A stretch of 26,429 nt of DNA. It comes from Methanosarcinales archaeon (GTDB lineage Archaea; Halobacteriota; Methanosarcinia; Methanosarcinales; Methanosarcinaceae). Below the pieces are notes generated by a model, which ran no database searches, was not told the DNA's origin, and was given only the letters and a program-made list of their open reading frames with translations. This document shows positions 1-7,894 of this stretch, piece after piece. Location: NCBI GenBank assembly GCA_012329085.1, contig JAAXQB010000073.1:1-26429 (forward strand), written 5' to 3'. Position numbers and translations under genes: made by a program. Every line of letters begins with the position of its first letter. The stretch's first letter is position 1.

Positions 1-75
1 AGAAACGATTACAAAACGACATTTCATCGCTTGAGCCAAAAAAAATTCATTTGCAATTTGATGGTTGAAAAATAA
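1..75 (+). CDS. Possible 3' end of a gene cut by the left edge
   Basis: The first frame is open from base 1 to a TAA at 73-75 and would encode the last 24 residues of a protein, basic and ending in CNLMVEK. A second frame also stays open from base 2 to 34, so the reading is not secure. Nothing in the tail identifies a family; its basic, aromatic character would fit a transposase end, but that is a guess. Confidence 0.2.
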   Translation, partial: RNDYKTTFHRLSQKKFICNLMVEK

Positions 76-391
76 AGAATCTTTATTTTCTAATTTAGTA
101 GATCTTAGCTCTAATTTATTATGACTTCAACCATAATTAAAAATTGAAAAGAAATGACAATATAGCATCCATTCGTTCTGAATTAGCTGTCAAATAACGC
201 TCATTTGTCCCGAATGTGCTATCAAATATTTTCTATAGCACACACTCCTTCAGAGTATCTGTATTCTGAAAAGTTTGAGTGTTAAGCATATAATTTTATA
301 AATTATATGCAATGAAAAAATTTGTGTCCACATATATTTAAATAAAAATAAATAACACCCCACATACAAAAATAAAATAAGAATAAAAATA
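76..391. other. Intergenic region upstream of cofD with repeat hairpins
   Basis: No convincing gene. It holds two degenerate CTCATTC-type hairpins (about 164-187 and 199-219) and a better conserved hairpin plus TATA-type palindrome at 243-310. The remaining 80 bases before cofD are A-rich and would hold its promoter and leader. Confidence 0.6.
243..310 (-). repeat. Hairpin repeat, copy A (C and T modules)
   Basis: Outer arms CACTC (243-247) and GAGTG (277-281) enclose CTTCAGA/TCTGAA. This is followed by a perfect palindrome at 286-310 with 11-bp arms GCATATAATTT/AAATTATATGC and loop TAT. From 261 on it matches copy E (12551-12606) almost base for base, including the junction GAGTGTTAAG. The junction is the reverse complement of that in copy B, so this copy is in minus orientation. 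Confidence 0.75.
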
Positions 392-1312
392 ATGATTACA
401 CTATCAGGCGGAACCGGAACTCCCAAGCTATTACATGGGATAGAAAACATAATTCCACAAAAAGAAATTGCAGTAATTGTAAACACAGCAGAAGATTTAT
501 GGGTATCTGGAAATCTCATAACTCCAGATATTGACACAATTCTTTATATGTTCTCTAACAAGATAGATTTAAAAAAATGGTGGGGCATAAAAGATGATTC
601 ATTTAATACGCACAATCAATTAAAATCAATCGAATCTAACGAATCTATGATGATTGGAGACATGGATAGGGCAACCCATATCATTCGTTCAGATTTTATA
701 AGAAATGGAGATTCACTTACTATTGCAATTCAAAAACTTTCAGCGTTATTTGAAATTGAAGCCAATGTAATGCCAATGTCAGATGATCCACTTGCAACTA
801 TGATTACTACTGAACAAGAAGAAATGCATTTTCAAGATTTTTGGATTAAATATAAAGGAAAGCCAAATATAATCAACATTTCAATAAAAGGAATTGAGAA
901 TGCTTCAATTTCAAAGAATGCAATTGATGCACTTAAATCTAACAATAATGTATTAATTGGTCCAAGTAATCCAATAACAAGCATTGGTCCGATTATTGAA
1001 CTTCCAAAGATGCGAAATATATTAAAATCAAAAAAGGTAGTTGCCATAAGTCCAATTATTGGAAATAAGCCAATAAGTGGTCCTGCGGCAAAGCTTATGC
1101 AAGCAAAAGGATTTGAAGTTTCATCAATTGGAGTTGCAGAATATTACAAAGATTTTTTAGATGTATTTATAATCGATAAAAAAGATACTGTGAAATTAAG
1201 TGATTTTAAAAATATTGGATGTGAAGTAATTCGTGCAGATACTTTAATGACTAATATGGAAAAAAGCACATGCCTTGCAAAGATTGCAATTGATGCATTT
1301 AAAAATATGTAA
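392..1312 (+). CDS. cofD: 2-phospho-L-lactate transferase CofD
   Basis: CofD transfers the phospholactyl (or related) moiety from its guanylylated precursor to Fo, forming the F420-0 core of coenzyme F420, the deazaflavin hydride carrier of methanogens. The 306-residue protein is of normal family length. It begins with the glycine-rich GGTGTPK (residues 6-12), then has NTAEDLW (31-37) and the Asp-rich ITPDIDT (43-49), all hallmarks of the CofD/UPF0052 fold. MSDDPLAT and a GPSNPITSIGP segment further on also fit. The gene stands alone, transcribed toward the converging dph2 with 24 bases between them. A repeat copy lies 80 bases upstream. The start is the first ATG and yields the canonical N-terminus. 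Confidence 0.95.
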   Translation: MITLSGGTGTPKLLHGIENIIPQKEIAVIVNTAEDLWVSGNLITPDIDTILYMFSNKIDLKKWWGIKDDSFNTHNQLKSIESNESMMIGDMDRATHIIRSDFIRNGDSLTIAIQKLSALFEIEANVMPMSDDPLATMITTEQEEMHFQDFWIKYKGKPNIINISIKGIENASISKNAIDALKSNNNVLIGPSNPITSIGPIIELPKMRNILKSKKVVAISPIIGNKPISGPAAKLMQAKGFEVSSIGVAEYYKDFLDVFIIDKKDTVKLSDFKNIGCEVIRADTLMTNMEKSTCLAKIAIDAFKNM

Positions 1313-1336
1313 CGGTTCTATCTAATGCCATGATAA

Positions 1337-2377
1337 TCATGGCACTTCATCTCGCATTTCATCAAATACAAAATCCTCCCATTCTCGCTCACCCAACAAT
1401 ATTTCAAATTCTTGTGGGGTGAGCATTGGAGCATTAAATCTACCAGATTCATCTATTGCAAGACGCGGACAAGCCGTATTTATAAATGCATCAACTTTAA
1501 ATTGCAATAATTGTTCCTTTGTTATTAGATCCATTGTAAGAATAAGAGCCTTTTTTCCATATTTTTCTGCAAGCTTTTTTAATGAAATTGCCAAATCCAT
1601 ACGATTTTGACCATTTTTAGTAGATACAAGAATTCCAAAAACTGTTGCGTTAGCTGAATTTGAAATAACCGCAATTCGTTTATGCAAAATTTTTGAGGAA
1701 TTTGCAACTCTAACTTCATTTAAAAATGGATCTAATATTAACACTCGTTTTTTACTTACAAGTGATGCCCCGATTGGGTGAAATTCTCCACTTCCAATAT
1801 ATATGTATTCATCGCATTCACTTCCAATTACTGAAAAATTGCAACCAAGCACTTGCCCAGGATATGCTATATTACCATCGCCAATTCCAATTATGGGATT
1901 TTTTCCATTCGATTTTAAAATATCAAAAATTTCTTTTAGTGTATGCACATGTTGAACTGTTGTGATAAGTCCTATTGTATCTCCATCAAGCATAGGGATT
2001 GCTTTTTTTACAATTTTTTTTATACTTATATTTGAGGCACACTCAATATAATGCACTTTTTTAGAGATTGTTTTACTTCCAAATTTAGAATGTCCAAAAT
2101 GAAATAATATATCAACAGTATTAAGTAAGGAAGTATCAATATCACATGCACCATAGCATGGATTTGCTGAAATGATAACTGATTTTCCTGTAAATTTTTC
2201 TATGCATGAAGCTATTTTAATTGATTTTCTTTTAAGCCCTTCTGGGAATTGAAGTCCTATTATATTCAAATCATTTTTTATAATAATATCAATAATTTCT
2301 TTAAGCTGAAAATCAAATTCGCCATTTGAATATTCTTCAAGTTCTTCAAGTGTATTTTTTGTAAGTTTAATATTCAT
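1337..2377 (-). CDS. dph2: Diphthamide biosynthesis radical enzyme Dph2
   Basis: Archaeal Dph2 is a homodimeric [4Fe-4S] enzyme that uses a non-canonical SAM cleavage to put a 3-amino-3-carboxypropyl group on the translation factor EF-2 histidine, the first step of diphthamide synthesis. The protein has 346 residues and the three widely spaced cysteines expected for the cluster: Cys78 in GACDID, Cys179 in VLGCNFS and Cys303 in NTACPRLAID. QFPEGLKR (43-50) is the usual N-terminal signature. It lies 13 bases downstream of hpt on the same strand, so the two are probably co-transcribed. No sign of damage. Confidence 0.93.
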   Translation of the reverse strand: MNIKLTKNTLEELEEYSNGEFDFQLKEIIDIIIKNDLNIIGLQFPEGLKRKSIKIASCIEKFTGKSVIISANPCYGACDIDTSLLNTVDILFHFGHSKFGSKTISKKVHYIECASNISIKKIVKKAIPMLDGDTIGLITTVQHVHTLKEIFDILKSNGKNPIIGIGDGNIAYPGQVLGCNFSVIGSECDEYIYIGSGEFHPIGASLVSKKRVLILDPFLNEVRVANSSKILHKRIAVISNSANATVFGILVSTKNGQNRMDLAISLKKLAEKYGKKALILTMDLITKEQLLQFKVDAFINTACPRLAIDESGRFNAPMLTPQEFEILLGEREWEDFVFDEMRDEVP

Positions 2378-2390
2378 TTTTTATTTTTTA

Positions 2391-2945
2391 TCATTCTTTT
2401 ATCACAACACCATTTTCTGTAACAGTGATATCAATAAGTGTTTTTACATTCACTCCCATTTCATTTAATTTTGATAAATTTTTTTCCCTTCCAATCACAA
2501 CAACAACATCAACTATGATTGCACCTATGGATTTAAGTGCTTTAATGAGGGGTACAAGGGTGCCCCCTGTGCTTAATACATCATCTACAATAAGTATTCT
2601 ATCTCCTTTATTAATTCCATTAATGTATAGCGTGTCTTTTGAATATCCTGTACTTTGAGAAAGCACTACTTCATTTTTAAGTTTGTATTCTCTTTTTCGT
2701 ATAATTGTAAATGGAATGCCTGTTTTTAATGAGAGTGCTGTTGCAATTGGAATTCCCATTGATTCTATTGTTAATATTTTATCAACATCTATATTTGCTT
2801 TATTTTGTATGTGGTCTGTAATCTCTTCAAGTAAGATTGGTTCTATTGATGGAATTCCATCTGATATTGGATGTATAAAATAATGGTATTCACCTCTTTT
2901 TACAATAGGTGCATTTATTAATGATTTTTTTAAATTTTCAAGCAT
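2391..2945 (-). CDS. hpt: Hypoxanthine/guanine phosphoribosyltransferase, archaeal type
   Basis: A purine salvage enzyme joining hypoxanthine or guanine to PRPP to give IMP or GMP in the cytoplasm. The 184-residue protein starts with the archaeal Hpt signature [18 protein letters not shown] (16-33). It carries the PRPP-binding loop [12 protein letters not shown] (118-129) with the paired Asp121/Asp122. The archaeal Hpt group is close to adenine phosphoribosyltransferases, so base specificity is inferred from family membership. It is the first gene of a probable hpt-dph2 transcript. A complete hairpin repeat (copy B) lies 46 bases upstream of the start. Confidence 0.92.
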   Translation of the reverse strand: MLENLKKSLINAPIVKRGEYHYFIHPISDGIPSIEPILLEEITDHIQNKANIDVDKILTIESMGIPIATALSLKTGIPFTIIRKREYKLKNEVVLSQSTGYSKDTLYINGINKGDRILIVDDVLSTGGTLVPLIKALKSIGAIIVDVVVVIGREKNLSKLNEMGVNVKTLIDITVTENGVVIKE

Positions 2946-2990
2946 ATTTTTTTATTCGTGGTTATTTTATATCATGTTCTTCTTTTTTTA

Positions 2991-3067
2991 TTGTATATAA
3001 CTTGTAAAGTTATATACTTAACACTCGTTCTCTTTGAGAACGAGTTAAAGAAATTTTTAATTTCTTG
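2991..3067 (+). repeat. Complete three-hairpin element, copy B
   Basis: Three consecutive hairpins, each with a 3-nt loop. T module 2993-3017: arms GTATATAACTT/AAGTTATATAC, loop GTA. C module: arms ACTCGTTCTC (3023-3032) and GAGAACGAGT (3036-3045), loop TTT, with TTAA on both outer sides. G module: arms AAGAAATT (3048-3055) and AATTTCTT (3059-3066), loop TTT. Same order and size as copy K at 25385-25474. Confidence 0.85.
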
Positions 3068-3113
3068 TAAATTTGATTTTTTCGTTTTTAAAAATAGAAG
3101 CTTTAAACTTATT

Positions 3114-3896
3114 TTAAACATATTCAAGAAAAGACTCTATTATTTTATTAAATTCTTCTGGATTATCGAGATTTGCAAAATGTCCAGCATTTTTCATTTT
3201 TATTAATCTAAAATTATCTTTTTCTTTCCATGCATCAATAGTACTTTCAATTACTTTATTTATATCTCTATCCATGTCTCCTTGTATTATCATTGAGGGA
3301 ATATTGGCACTTTTTATAACATTTAAGTAATCAAATCTAACTAAATTCGGAATTATTTTTAATATTGTTTCTTTTCTTGCGCATCCCATCATTTTTTTAA
3401 TTTTATTTTTTGAATCTTTGTTTCTTCCAGTAGAAGATGATAATTTGGCTATTGTTTTTATATTTAATAATTTATAAATAATTTTCATAAAATCAACAGT
3501 GATTTTTAATTTATTTAATTTTGCGGTAGTTCCAAATGTTGTAAAAGATAGCAATCTATTAGAATTGTTTTTCAATAATTCATAACCAACATTTCCACCC
3601 ATGGAATTACCAATATAATGAGCTTTTTTTATGCCTAATATATCAAAAAGCATTATTATATCATTACTTAATTCTGAAACTGTAAAATCTAATTCTGTTA
3701 ATTCTTGTGATGCTGTTGTATTGCCGTGTCCACGAAGATTAATAGAAAGAACATTATATTTATCCTGAAAAAAATCATGTTGATTTTCAAATTGGCTTAA
3801 ATTAGCACCCAATCCGTGAACAAAAATGACCGTATTTTCATTTTCATTTTCTGAAAAAAAGTACTTCAAATCGATTTTTCCTAATTTAACTTTCAT
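3114..3896 (-). CDS. Alpha/beta-fold hydrolase
   Basis: A 260-residue cytoplasmic hydrolase of the alpha/beta fold (Abhydrolase_1 type). The oxyanion-side VHGLG is at 26-30 and the nucleophile elbow GNSMGG puts the serine at 98. An acidic strand end QGDMDRD (205-211) and AGHFANLD with His239 complete the catalytic triad. LRGHGNT (54-60) is the usual HG loop. Substrate cannot be read from sequence; esterase, lipase or C-C hydrolase activity are all possible. It is separated from hpt by a repeat element and from the toxin remnant by 142 bases, so it may be a single-gene unit. Confidence 0.85.
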   Translation of the reverse strand: MKVKLGKIDLKYFFSENENENTVIFVHGLGANLSQFENQHDFFQDKYNVLSINLRGHGNTTASQELTELDFTVSELSNDIIMLFDILGIKKAHYIGNSMGGNVGYELLKNNSNRLLSFTTFGTTAKLNKLKITVDFMKIIYKLLNIKTIAKLSSSTGRNKDSKNKIKKMMGCARKETILKIIPNLVRFDYLNVIKSANIPSMIIQGDMDRDINKVIESTIDAWKEKDNFRLIKMKNAGHFANLDNPEEFNKIIESFLEYV

Positions 3897-4038
3897 AATA
3901 TTGCCTTTATATTACTAAAACCATTTGTAGCATATATGTTTTCCAATCAGGATTATAATGCATGCATGCCATTTCGTGTGTTTGTGAAGTTTTAAAGTGA
4001 TTTAGCAAAGCACCACAAATACAATATTAATCAAAGTT

Positions 4039-4315
4039 TTAATATACTTCTTTGTGAGTTTCTATATCTATCAGCAATATTATATTCTTTTTCTTGTTAA
4101 TAAATTTAAAAATTAACCTATGCCCATAAGTTATTCTTATCGACCCTTAATCCTTTTAAAATTCCAGTTAAAGAATGAGTTCTTAAAGATGGATGAAACG
4201 GTTTATTTACAAATAATTCCATTTTATTTCTAAAAGATTTTACTAAATGCGGATGTTTCTTACTCCAATGTTTGCAAATTCTCTTAAATGTATTATCCCA
4301 AACTATTTCAATCAT
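4039..4315 (-). pseudogene. RelE/YafQ-type toxin, frameshifted
   Basis: The open frame from 4315 encodes 65 residues starting MIEIVWDNTF and containing HPSLRTHSLTGILKGLRVDKN, the typical core of a RelE/YafQ-type mRNA interferase, but it stops at 4118. The missing C-terminus is present one frame over: after about base 4130 the other frame reads YGHRLIFKFINKKKN, then LLIDIETHKEVY, and stops at 4039, the usual end of this family. A single extra base therefore breaks an otherwise complete toxin of about 90 residues. Its start overlaps the end of the antitoxin remnant by 8 bases, the normal layout of such pairs. An assembly error is possible, but the partner is broken as well. Confidence 0.75.
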
Positions 4316-4480
4316 TTAGGTCTTTCCACAAATGCTCAAAAGAACCTTTTTTTTGTTTTTCTTTCTTTATGAGCTTGTTCAGATTCTACAACCCTCTTTG
4401 CTATTTCTAATCTTCTTATTTCAATTAATCTTTTGGAAAGTTTCAAGAATTTCATTAATATTGTTTAATTCGTTTTTCAT
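4308..4480 (-). pseudogene. Cognate antitoxin, twice frameshifted
   Basis: Reading from an ATG at 4480, three frames must be stitched to give a small antitoxin: MKNELNNINEILETF, then (shift near the GG at 4435-4436) RLIEIRRLEIAKRVVESEQ and AHKERKTKK, then (shift in the run of eight T at 4347-4354) GSFEHLWKDLND. The acidic SFEHLWKDLND tail is typical of antitoxins paired with this toxin group. Each correction requires removing one base. The N-terminal 15 residues are the least certain part. Confidence 0.55.
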
Positions 4481-4530
4481 TGCTATTGTCTTTTTTTTAT
4501 GTGATTTTTTTTAAGTGTTCAAGTATATTT

Positions 4531-5466
4531 TCATTCACACCTATTTTCAACTTCACCATCAATAAATCGTTTAATATTTTCAAAAGTTATCCGTGTTCTT
4601 TCTTCGAGTGCTTCTTTTGTATAATATCCAATATGAGGGGATAAAATTAAATTATCAATTTTTGTTAATGGGTCGTTTTCAGAAATTGGTTCAACATCAT
4701 ATACATCTACACAAGCACCTTTTATTTTATTATTTTTAAGTGCATCTATTAATGCATTTGTATCTACAATTGGACCTCTTGCAGCATTTATTAAAAGGGC
4801 GTCTTTTTTCATCAATAAAAATTCTTTTTTACCAATAAGTCCTTTTGTATCTTTGTTAAGTGGTAAAGCAAGCACAATTATATCCGATTTTAAAAGAAGT
4901 TCATTCAATTCAACAAATTTTACATCTCCTTTTTTACTTCGAGAATGCACAATTATATTCATATTAAATGCATCTGCAATCTTTGCAACTTTTTTACCAA
5001 TATGCCCAAATCCAACTATTCCAATAGTTTTTTTGGATAAATTATATCCTAATAACCCTTCTTTTGTCCAATTCGTCCTAACTACATTATCACATTTAAT
5101 TAACTTTCTATAAAAAGATATTGCAAATCCAAAAATAAGTTCTGATACTGCATCAGATGCATAATCTGGAACATTTGATACAATAATATTTTTTCTATTT
5201 GTAGCATCAATGTCAATATGGTCGTATCCCGTAAATGATACAGAAATCATTTTTAGATTTATTGCATTTTCTATAACTTTTTTTGAAAATTTTGTATTTA
5301 CGCAAACTGCAATATCTACATCTTTTATTCTATCAGATAATTCTTGTTGAGAATTAGGAATGGAATTATATGTGACAATTTCTATAGAATTTGGTAAAAT
5401 TTCAGATGCAATTTTAATAACTTTTTCATTATCTATTTGAAGTGGTTCTATGATTGATAGTTTCAT
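4531..5466 (-). CDS. D-isomer-specific 2-hydroxyacid dehydrogenase
   Basis: An NAD(P)-dependent dehydrogenase of the D-2-hydroxyacid family (phosphoglycerate, lactate, glyoxylate/hydroxypyruvate group), 311 residues from the chosen start. The Rossmann motif GFGHIG is at 152-157. The catalytic Arg230 (NAARGPIVD), Glu259 (VYDVEP) and His278 (SPHIGY) are all present. It lacks the C-terminal ACT domains of long SerA. The frame is open upstream to an ATG at 5523, but those 19 residues are hydrophobic and unlike the family. A TATA-like stretch near 5519-5530 would put the transcript start inside them, so MKLSIIEP at 5466 is preferred. The exact substrate is not determinable. Confidence 0.88.
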   Translation of the reverse strand: MKLSIIEPLQIDNEKVIKIASEILPNSIEIVTYNSIPNSQQELSDRIKDVDIAVCVNTKFSKKVIENAINLKMISVSFTGYDHIDIDATNRKNIIVSNVPDYASDAVSELIFGFAISFYRKLIKCDNVVRTNWTKEGLLGYNLSKKTIGIVGFGHIGKKVAKIADAFNMNIIVHSRSKKGDVKFVELNELLLKSDIIVLALPLNKDTKGLIGKKEFLLMKKDALLINAARGPIVDTNALIDALKNNKIKGACVDVYDVEPISENDPLTKIDNLILSPHIGYYTKEALEERTRITFENIKRFIDGEVENRCE

Positions 5467-5940
5467 TATACTAATAATTAGTAAGAAGATATAAAATAGT
5501 TTTGATTGTAAAAAGTTTGACACATATTTAAATTATAATTTAAATATATTTAGCCTATTAAAACCAATGTCAATAAATTGTTTAGTTGCATGCATATTTA
5601 CAAATAATTGAAATTACTCAATGCAATCGCGGACATAACTAATAAATTATTATGATAATACCATAACTAAATTTTTTTATTAGATATCGTAACATCTTAA
5701 TTTTGTGCTCCATAAATAGAGCTTTAACTTTTACTTTTTTAAAACTTGTTGTAGTCCAGACATATTCATTTATAAACTTTCTTTGTTCACATAAAATGCT
5801 TTATTTAAAATATCAATCTATCGAAATTTATTTTTATATATAATTTGTAAAATTACTATGTAAAGAGAAAAAAATTTAATTTCTCGTTGTATATAACTTA
5901 TAAAGTTATATACTTAAATCATTCACTTCATTGAATTTTT
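5467..5940. other. AT-rich intergenic region with repeat copy C
   Basis: No coding region is supported. The right half (5834-5927) holds a repeat cluster; the left half (5524-5830) shows only AT-rich sequence, including TATA-like stretches that may drive the dehydrogenase on the minus strand. Confidence 0.5.
5834..5927 (+). repeat. Hairpin repeat cluster, copy C
   Basis: In order: a degenerate T module (about 5834-5858), a G-type hairpin GAGAAA...TTTCTC (about 5867-5885), a perfect T palindrome at 5889-5913 (GTATATAACTT, loop ATA, AAGTTATATAC), then a decayed C module with ATTCA/TGAAT. The TTTCTCG to TTGTATATAAC junction shows that modules can be chained. Confidence 0.7.
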
Positions 5941-6390
5941 TCATCTACGAATCATATTTTCTAAATCCGTTATAAATTCTTGTGAATTTTTTATACCCAA
6001 TAGATAATTTTCATCAGCTTTTATTAATACTACATTTTTAAATTTACCCATTTCATCAATATCTTTATTTTTTAATAAAGACCCCAGACCATAATAAATA
6101 ACATCATTGCCATTAAAGTAATCAATTTCTTTAGAATTTTCAATCAATAAAACTTCTTTTATGTCTTCATAAGATGTTATGAGTTTAGTTTTAATAGTTC
6201 TTTTTATTGCGATTCCATCTTTTTCAAGCACAACTTCTTTTGGAATAAAACTAAGAAATGATAGACTACCAATTCCTGAAAAAATACATAATGCTATTAT
6301 TCCTTTTAACATATCCATTTCAAGACCTACATAGAATTTAAGTATTAGTATTAGAATTGTCATAATTAATATCGAACCTATCGACATCAT
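5941..6390 (-). CDS. Membrane protein with PH-like cytoplasmic tail
   Basis: A 149-residue protein not recognised at gene level. Two hydrophobic segments (about 4-18 and 28-48) are followed by a soluble part of mixed strand character (EVVLEKDGIAIKR, SYEDIKEVLLIE, FKNVVLIKADENYLLGI, then a helix EFITDLENMIRR). That pattern, two helices followed by about seven strands and a final helix, is the layout of the small prokaryotic membrane-anchored PH-like (bPH) proteins, whose roles are mostly unknown. Start could equally be the second Met. A repeat cluster lies 14 bases beyond its stop. Confidence 0.6.
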   Translation of the reverse strand: MMSIGSILIMTILILILKFYVGLEMDMLKGIIALCIFSGIGSLSFLSFIPKEVVLEKDGIAIKRTIKTKLITSYEDIKEVLLIENSKEIDYFNGNDVIYYGLGSLLKNKDIDEMGKFKNVVLIKADENYLLGIKNSQEFITDLENMIRR

Positions 6391-6612
6391 TGTAAAAACT
6401 TTATATAATGATATTTTATATTTTATAATTGTACCTCATATTCATAAATTTGATTGTTTATTTGCATTTATCTACCTTATTGGTATTTTAAAAAACCTAA
6501 TTCAATGCATAATTTTTTATGCATTTATAATATATAATACTATGTATTTTATAAATAATTTTACATCATTCCATTTATAATCGCATCTATTACATAATCA
6601 CATATAATTTAC

Positions 6613-7446
6613 CTAATGAATGTATTTTTTCTGCAAAGAATGAATATCACTTCCAATAATTTCAATTTCATCAATATTAGATATGCCCATCCCATTTTGA
6701 GATGCAATTGTTAAATAAATGTTTTTTTCAATAGGAACCCCCATCAAAAAAGAACCTACGGTATCAGTTGCCACAATATCAGCTCCTGCAATAATCACAT
6801 TAGAATTTATTGGATTGCCTTCTGTTTCATGGCATTGACATCCAATTATTCCATCAATCACGCCTATTCTTGGCATAAATGCACGATTTAAATCAACAAT
6901 TTTTTCATGGATATTCTTGTGCATAATATTTTTTGGAAGTATGCCACCCATCATATTTTTCATATTAAGTGTAGTAGTTGCAAGGCTATGCACTTTTAAT
7001 TTTGAAACTGAAAATATTGCATCACATTCAACAAATGATTTTGCAACATTTATATTTTTAAGTCTATTGGCATTTGGAATTGATATTGAAACCATTTCAT
7101 CTTTATTTAAATCTATAAGTTCAATATCATATTCTTGTATTAATTGAGTGAGTCCTACTTTTTGAAATGTTTTCATTGTATTATATGATTCTATTCCACC
7201 TTCGCCTACTACAATATTTTCAAATCCATGATTATAAAGATAATTAATAACTCCAATTATTATATAAGGATCTGTTGTCACTCCTGTAGATGGCAAATCG
7301 TCTGTCACATAGTTTGGTTTAATTAGTATTTTTTCATTTTTTTTAAAATACTTATAAGCATCTATTTTTTTCAATACTTTTTCCACATCAAGAGGATTTT
7401 TAGTTTCTAAGACTGCAATTTGTGATTTAGACATATTAATACCCAT
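6613..7446 (-). CDS. DUF362 family protein
   Basis: A 277-residue protein with the DUF362 pattern: an N-terminal ILIKPNYVTDD loop, TTDPYII, VVGEGG, then SVSKLKVHSLATTTLNMKNMMG (typical K-H-x(6-10)-K-N region), IGVIDGIIG, and a final ADIVATDTVGSFLMG. DUF362 proteins are of uncertain biochemical role; many carry a ferredoxin domain, which is absent here. Function is therefore left open. The start may be Met5 (7434), since no ribosome-binding site separates the two. Nothing adjacent suggests an operon. Confidence 0.8.
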   Translation of the reverse strand: MGINMSKSQIAVLETKNPLDVEKVLKKIDAYKYFKKNEKILIKPNYVTDDLPSTGVTTDPYIIIGVINYLYNHGFENIVVGEGGIESYNTMKTFQKVGLTQLIQEYDIELIDLNKDEMVSISIPNANRLKNINVAKSFVECDAIFSVSKLKVHSLATTTLNMKNMMGGILPKNIMHKNIHEKIVDLNRAFMPRIGVIDGIIGCQCHETEGNPINSNVIIAGADIVATDTVGSFLMGVPIEKNIYLTIASQNGMGISNIDEIEIIGSDIHSLQKKYIH

Positions 7447-7894
7447 AATAAAAATGCTGATAAACTATATAATTAATTGCATGATATAGATTGATTGAAA
7501 TAAAATATTCTATGAAATTTGTATATGATTAAAAAGATTTAAATTATGTGTATGCATACTATTTAAGAATCTTAAATACATTATATGAATTTGATTGTAT
7601 GATCTATATGCCAATCTATTATTTTAAATATTATTATTTTAAAAAACAGTATCTAATAGCATATAAAATTTAATTGAATAATCGATAAATTAGACATTTT
7701 TCTTTGTATGTGCTTTTCAAATTATATACAAATAAAAAATTTAATATTGTAAAAATGTTCTTATTTATTTATTTATTTATTTATTTATCAATCAAATTGA
7801 ATTTGATTCAATATTGTATTTAAAATTAATCTCAAATTAAATATTTTTATGGCGTAGCCTCAAATTTTCAATTTAAGATATTGAAAAAATAATC
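7447..7894. other. Divergent intergenic region
   Basis: Lies between the divergent DUF362 and marker-9 genes and must hold both promoters. A TATA-like AAATATTTTTATGG near 7838-7851 is suitably placed for the plus-strand operon. No gene or repeat-family hairpin is visible; the only structure is the TTAT microsatellite at 7761-7788. Confidence 0.5.
7761..7788. repeat. TTAT microsatellite, seven units
   Basis: Seven perfect TTAT units about 100 bases upstream of the marker-9 operon. Such tracts are prone to slippage. Confidence 0.9.

Noticed and set aside
4039..4480. Programmed frameshifting as an explanation for the toxin-antitoxin breaks
   Set aside because: Three separate shifts in two small genes, only one in a long homopolymer, fit decay or sequencing error better than recoding.
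4332..4514. A 60-residue plus-strand frame rich in Phe/Leu
   Set aside because: It is antisense to the antitoxin remnant, and its hydrophobicity is the expected by-product of A-rich coding on the other strand.
5467..5523. N-terminal extension of the D-2-hydroxyacid dehydrogenase
   Set aside because: The 19 added residues are hydrophobic and outside the family domain, and a TATA-like element would place the transcript start downstream of that ATG.
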